Positions 61,669 through 64,000 of a stretch of 64,000 nt of DNA are shown here, one piece after another; positions within the stretch are counted from its first letter, which is position 1, and every line of letters begins with the position of its first letter. This DNA comes from CAXBBB01 sp963841855 (GTDB lineage Bacteria; Bacteroidota; Rhodothermia; Rhodothermales; BA12), in the NCBI GenBank assembly GCA_963841855.1, contig CAWJEJ010000005.1, positions 1 through 64,000 of the forward strand, read 5' to 3'. Made by a program: the position numbers and the translations under genes. The notes beneath the pieces are model-generated. The model was not told the DNA's origin and did not search any database. It worked only from the letters and a program-made list of their open reading frames with translations.

Positions 61669-62216
61669 TCGCGCTGCCTGACGCTGCCTACACGCGCGCC
61701 TACGTCGGTTTGGGATCGAACGTCGGCGACCGCGCCAGTCATCTTCAGCAAGCCGCCGGGAGGCTCTGCCATGTGCAGGGTGTCTCGGCGGTTTTCGCGT
61801 CTCCCGTTTACGCCTGCGCTGCTCATTTGCTGCCTGGGCAAGCTCGGCAGCCTGATTTTCTAAACGCCGTCTGCGCCCTCGATACGTCGCTGACAGCTCA
61901 TGCCCTGCTCCACGAACTCCACTCTATCGAGCGCGAACTGGGCCGAGATCCGCGCGCGCCGCGATGGAGCGCGCGGCGCATCGACCTGGATGTGATCCTG
62001 TTTGGAAACCGCGTCGTGCAGAGCGATACGCTCACCATTCCGCACCCCCGCCTGCCCGAACGATTATTCTGGCTCTGCCCGCTGCTGGATCTGGACGCTC
62101 TGCTCCGCCTACCCGACCAGCGCTCGGTCTCGAATCTGGCCGCTGAAAACCGAGACGACAGTTTGCGTCTGACCGACATCGTGCTCCCTGTCTGCTCTGA
62201 CCGCTTCAGCACGTGA
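61665..62216 (+). CDS. folK: 2-amino-4-hydroxy-6-hydroxymethyldihydropteridine pyrophosphokinase
   Basis: The 183-residue HPPK shows YVGLGSNVGDRASHLQQA and the family signature GRDPRAPRWSARRIDLDVIL, followed by IPHPRLPERLFWLCPLLD. It transfers pyrophosphate from ATP to the pterin in folate synthesis. The GTG at 61665 is inside the ATGTGA overlap with yceI, giving translational coupling. No other folate gene is adjacent. Confidence 0.92.
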   Translation: MIALPDAAYTRAYVGLGSNVGDRASHLQQAAGRLCHVQGVSAVFASPVYACAAHLLPGQARQPDFLNAVCALDTSLTAHALLHELHSIERELGRDPRAPRWSARRIDLDVILFGNRVVQSDTLTIPHPRLPERLFWLCPLLDLDALLRLPDQRSVSNLAAENRDDSLRLTDIVLPVCSDRFST

Positions 62217-62458
62217 CCCTCGTAGATTTTTTCCTACTGCTCTTTCTGGCAGCGCTCGCGCTCAACCGAGTGTGCAAACTGGTGGACGCGTTGGCTGTCG
62301 AAGCCGGACCGACGGCCGCGGCGCCGCGCCGCATTCCCGAAGGATGGACGGTGAGCCGGCCCGCTGAGCAGACTCGGTCGGCAAACGTCGTCGATCCAGC
62401 CAGCGACGTGCAGGATGCCTCCTGGGTGGACCTGGCCGAGGCGCAGGCAGATGAGTAG
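62213..62458 (+). CDS. Small hypothetical protein downstream of folK
   Basis: The 81-residue product begins with a GTG overlapping the folK stop. It has one N-terminal helix (LVDFFLLLFLAALALNRV) and a hydrophilic, Asp/Glu-rich tail. No family is recognised. The coupling suggests it is expressed with folK. Confidence 0.5.
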   Translation: MTLVDFFLLLFLAALALNRVCKLVDALAVEAGPTAAAPRRIPEGWTVSRPAEQTRSANVVDPASDVQDASWVDLAEAQADE

Positions 62459-62522
62459 CGGCACACTCCCAAGCCTATTGCGAATTTGCCAGATCGGACG
62501 TTTGGTGAAGCCGGAGCGCACC

Positions 62523-62552
62523 GTTGAAGAGAGAGCTTGCCGTCCGTAGTTT
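62523..62552 (+). promoter_or_regulatory. Putative promoter of the carA leader (TTGAAG-N18-TAGTTT)
   Basis: TTGAAG at 62523-62528 and TAGTTT at 62547-62552 are spaced by 18 bases. The same TAGTTT box stands 20-31 bases before the GNAT and rpiA start codons. Bacteroidota sigma factors prefer TTG and TAnnTTTG-like boxes, so this is a plausible promoter but unproven. Confidence 0.45.
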
Positions 62553-62562
62553 CCTGCTCGAC

Positions 62563-62625
62563 ATGCCCTATCCCCACGTCGTCCACCTGCTCGCAGCTCC
62601 GCGCTGCACGCCACCCGCTGCCTAG
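62563..62625 (+). CDS. Possible 20-codon leader peptide upstream of carA
   Basis: The ORF MPYPHVVHLLAAPRCTPPAA starts about 10 bases after the putative promoter and stops just inside the arm of a small hairpin (CCCGCT/AGCGGG), directly upstream of the terminator. Short ORF, hairpin, terminator and biosynthetic gene in this order suggest attenuation. There is no run of Arg or pyrimidine-related control signal that explains the regulation. Confidence 0.35.
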   Translation: MPYPHVVHLLAAPRCTPPAA

Positions 62626-62633
62626 CGGGCACG

Positions 62634-62661
62634 CCTTCCCCTTTCGGGAAGGTTTTTTTTT
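62634..62661 (+). terminator. Intrinsic terminator upstream of carA
   Basis: CCTTCCC pairs with GGGAAGG across a CTTTC loop and is followed by a run of nine T. It lies 28 bases before the carA start. It may end the folK operon or act as an attenuator. Confidence 0.9.
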
Positions 62662-62689
62662 AGCCTCCCGTCACTAGTCTTCCGCCTCT

Positions 62690-63799
62690 ATGCTCGATCG
62701 CACACCAGCTGTTCTCGCTCTCGAAGATGGATTCGTCGCCCACGGCTACGCGTTCGGCGCGATCGGAGAGACCGGCGGCGAGATCTGTTTCAACACGAGC
62801 ATGACCGGCTACCAGGAAATCGCCACCGACCCCAGCTATCACGGCCAGATCATGACGATGACCTATCCGCACATCGGCAACTACGGCGCTAACGCGGGCG
62901 ATACCGAGGCTGCGGCACCGCACATCGCGGGTCTAGTCGTGCGCGCGTACACGTCGGACTATTCGAACGGCGAGGCCGAGGAGGGGATGCACGACTACAT
63001 GAAGCAGCACGGACTGATCGGCATCGGAGGCGTCGATACGCGCGCTTTGGTGCGTCACGTACGCGAAAAGGGTGTGATGAATGCCGTTATTGCAAGTGGG
63101 AATAATCTGGATGTCGATGCGCTAATCGCAAAGGCCAGGGCGGTGCCGTCGATGGACGGACTCGAACTCGCATCCCGCGTCACTGCCCAGCAGGCGTACG
63201 ACTTCTCAGCCGGCGACGGCCCGCGCGTGGCGGTCTACGACTATGGTGTCAAGCAGAACATCCTGCGCTCGTTCGCTCGCCGAGGCTGCACCGTTCGCGT
63301 CTTCCCGTCGACCACGCCGCTCGCCGACGTATTGGCATGGAATCCCGACGGACTGTTCCTAAGCAACGGCCCCGGCGACCCGCGCGCCATGCCAGGCGCC
63401 ATCGATACGGCCCGGCAGGTGATCGCGTCGGGCGTGCCTGCGTTCGGCATCTGCATGGGCCACCAACTGCTCGCACTAGCCGGTGGGATGGAAGTGTTCA
63501 AAATGTTCGTCGGGCATCGCGGTGCCAATCAGCCCGTTTTGAACAGGGAGACAGGCAAGGTCGAAGTCACGACCCAGAACCACGGATTCGCCGTCCTCGC
63601 CGAAAGCATCGACGCATCTGTCGCGACCGTCACGCACGTCAACCTCAACGACGACACCGTCGAGGGCGTGCGCTTCGCTCAGGCGCCGGTCGTCGGCATC
63701 CAGTATCACCCCGAAGCCTCGCCCGGCCCGCACGACAGCCACTACCTGTTCGACGACTTTGTCGGCATGATGAGCGCCCACATGGGTGTCGCCGCCTAG
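62690..63799 (+). CDS. carA: Carbamoyl-phosphate synthase small subunit
   Basis: The 369-residue glutaminase subunit has the N-terminal CPSase_sm domain (LALEDGFVAHGYAFGAIGET, GEICFNTSMTGYQEIATDPS). The class I amidotransferase domain follows, with FLSNGPGDPRAM, PAFGICMGHQLLALAGG (nucleophile Cys), TQNHGFAV and GIQYHPEASPGPHDS (catalytic His/Glu). It supplies ammonia from glutamine for carbamoyl phosphate, needed for pyrimidines and arginine. carB is not in the window. Confidence 0.95.
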   Translation: MLDRTPAVLALEDGFVAHGYAFGAIGETGGEICFNTSMTGYQEIATDPSYHGQIMTMTYPHIGNYGANAGDTEAAAPHIAGLVVRAYTSDYSNGEAEEGMHDYMKQHGLIGIGGVDTRALVRHVREKGVMNAVIASGNNLDVDALIAKARAVPSMDGLELASRVTAQQAYDFSAGDGPRVAVYDYGVKQNILRSFARRGCTVRVFPSTTPLADVLAWNPDGLFLSNGPGDPRAMPGAIDTARQVIASGVPAFGICMGHQLLALAGGMEVFKMFVGHRGANQPVLNRETGKVEVTTQNHGFAVLAESIDASVATVTHVNLNDDTVEGVRFAQAPVVGIQYHPEASPGPHDSHYLFDDFVGMMSAHMGVAA

Positions 63800-63802
63800 A
63801 CG

Positions 63803-63985
63803 ATGGAAGAGCAGCCAGCCGAAGATCCGCGTGGTGCCATCCGTAAAGTGGTGGGACGAGGACGAACCGTGTCCGATTTCGAACGGATGCGCCGGTTGCG
63901 TCGCCAAGCGCTCGCTCTCTCTGGCCTCACCAAACTCCCCAATCCTGATGATCGAGTTCGACGAGTTGTTGGCTCTTCTCGCTGA
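63803..63985 (+). CDS. Small basic hypothetical protein after carA
   Basis: The 60-codon frame starts three bases after the carA stop. It is helical and basic (VSDFERMRRLRRQALALSGL). It overlaps the next ORF, as paired small genes such as toxin-antitoxin or nucleotidyltransferase systems often do. No family is recognised. Confidence 0.45.
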   Translation: MEEQPAEDPRGAIRKVVGRGRTVSDFERMRRLRRQALALSGLTKLPNPDDRVRRVVGSSR

Positions 63986-64000
63986 CGGTGAGGTCGATTT
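63948..64000 (+). CDS. Start of a gene running off the window
   Basis: An ATG overlapping the previous ORF opens MIEFDELLALLADGEVDF at the window edge. Such a start is seen in small nucleotidyltransferase-like proteins (V-x-F/Y-V-V-V-G-G would follow), but the deciding residues lie outside the window. Confidence 0.35.
   Translation, partial: MIEFDELLALLADGEVD

Overview
The window reads as three compositionally different blocks. Positions 1-16.2 kb are very GC-rich, with strongly G/C-ending codons, Shine-Dalgarno-like start sites, a lipoprotein with a Ser/Thr/Gly-rich linker and several hybrid two-component proteins. This style suggests a myxobacterium-like (Polyangia, possibly Nannocystaceae) chromosome. 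Positions 16.4-22.4 kb are clearly AT-richer and hold damaged restriction/defence genes. Positions 22.5-64 kb are moderately GC-rich. They carry a PorV-like outer-membrane protein, DUF4249 and DUF4198 proteins, two TonB paralogues, an NBP35/Mrp ATPase, a NifU-type protein and starts without obvious Shine-Dalgarno sites, which suggests a Bacteroidota/Rhodothermota-like chromosome. The taxonomic calls are inferences from gene style only. The abrupt change near 16.2 kb falls inside repeated transposase sequence, so a chimeric assembly has to be considered alongside lateral transfer.

Left block: a signalling cluster (0-4.3 kb) in which nearly every gene is broken by small indels. It includes a histidine kinase whose membrane domain closely matches the copper-dependent ethylene-binding domain of plant ETR1. 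Then come intact genes: a Tat-type lipoprotein dienelactone hydrolase, a PAS hybrid kinase, an isoprenylcysteine-methyltransferase-like membrane protein, a PHB-depolymerase/feruloyl-esterase-like lipoprotein, a MepA-like murein endopeptidase, a SAM methyltransferase and a DinB protein. From 12.1 to 16.2 kb there is a mosaic of orphan polymorphic-toxin tips, each followed by a small putative immunity gene (12.2-12.95 and 14.25-15.08 kb). These alternate with two ~985-bp direct repeats that carry the 3' part of a REP-associated (Y1/HUH) transposase-like gene and begin with tandem 24-30-bp repeats.

Middle block: a large DNA methyltransferase (N-terminal accessory region plus a type III Mod-like catalytic part) broken by frameshifts, a second methyltransferase remnant, unidentified fragments and a DUF262-HNH nuclease gene broken by frameshifts. 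The block ends at the 3' side of a tRNA-Val gene, the usual target side for integrating islands, but no integrase or att duplication was found.

Right block: mostly intact housekeeping genes. They include an ECF sigma factor with its putative anti-sigma factor, holA, nuoI, an M1-like lipoprotein peptidase, recX, purine nucleoside phosphorylase, rsmB, a pair of MacB/FtsX-type permeases, rpiA, two tonB genes, nnrE/nnrD, a SpoU methyltransferase, alanine dehydrogenase, apbC/mrp, a NifU-type scaffold, rnpB (RNase P RNA), a Nif3-like protein, a UMF1-like MFS transporter, tRNA-Arg(CCU), yceI, folK and carA. carA is preceded by what looks like a promoter, a 20-codon leader ORF and an intrinsic terminator, suggesting attenuation. 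Notable architectures are a methylmalonyl-CoA-epimerase-like/alpha-beta-hydrolase fusion, a DUF4386-like/outer-membrane-barrel fusion, and a pair of tonB genes sharing 240 identical bases at their 3' ends.
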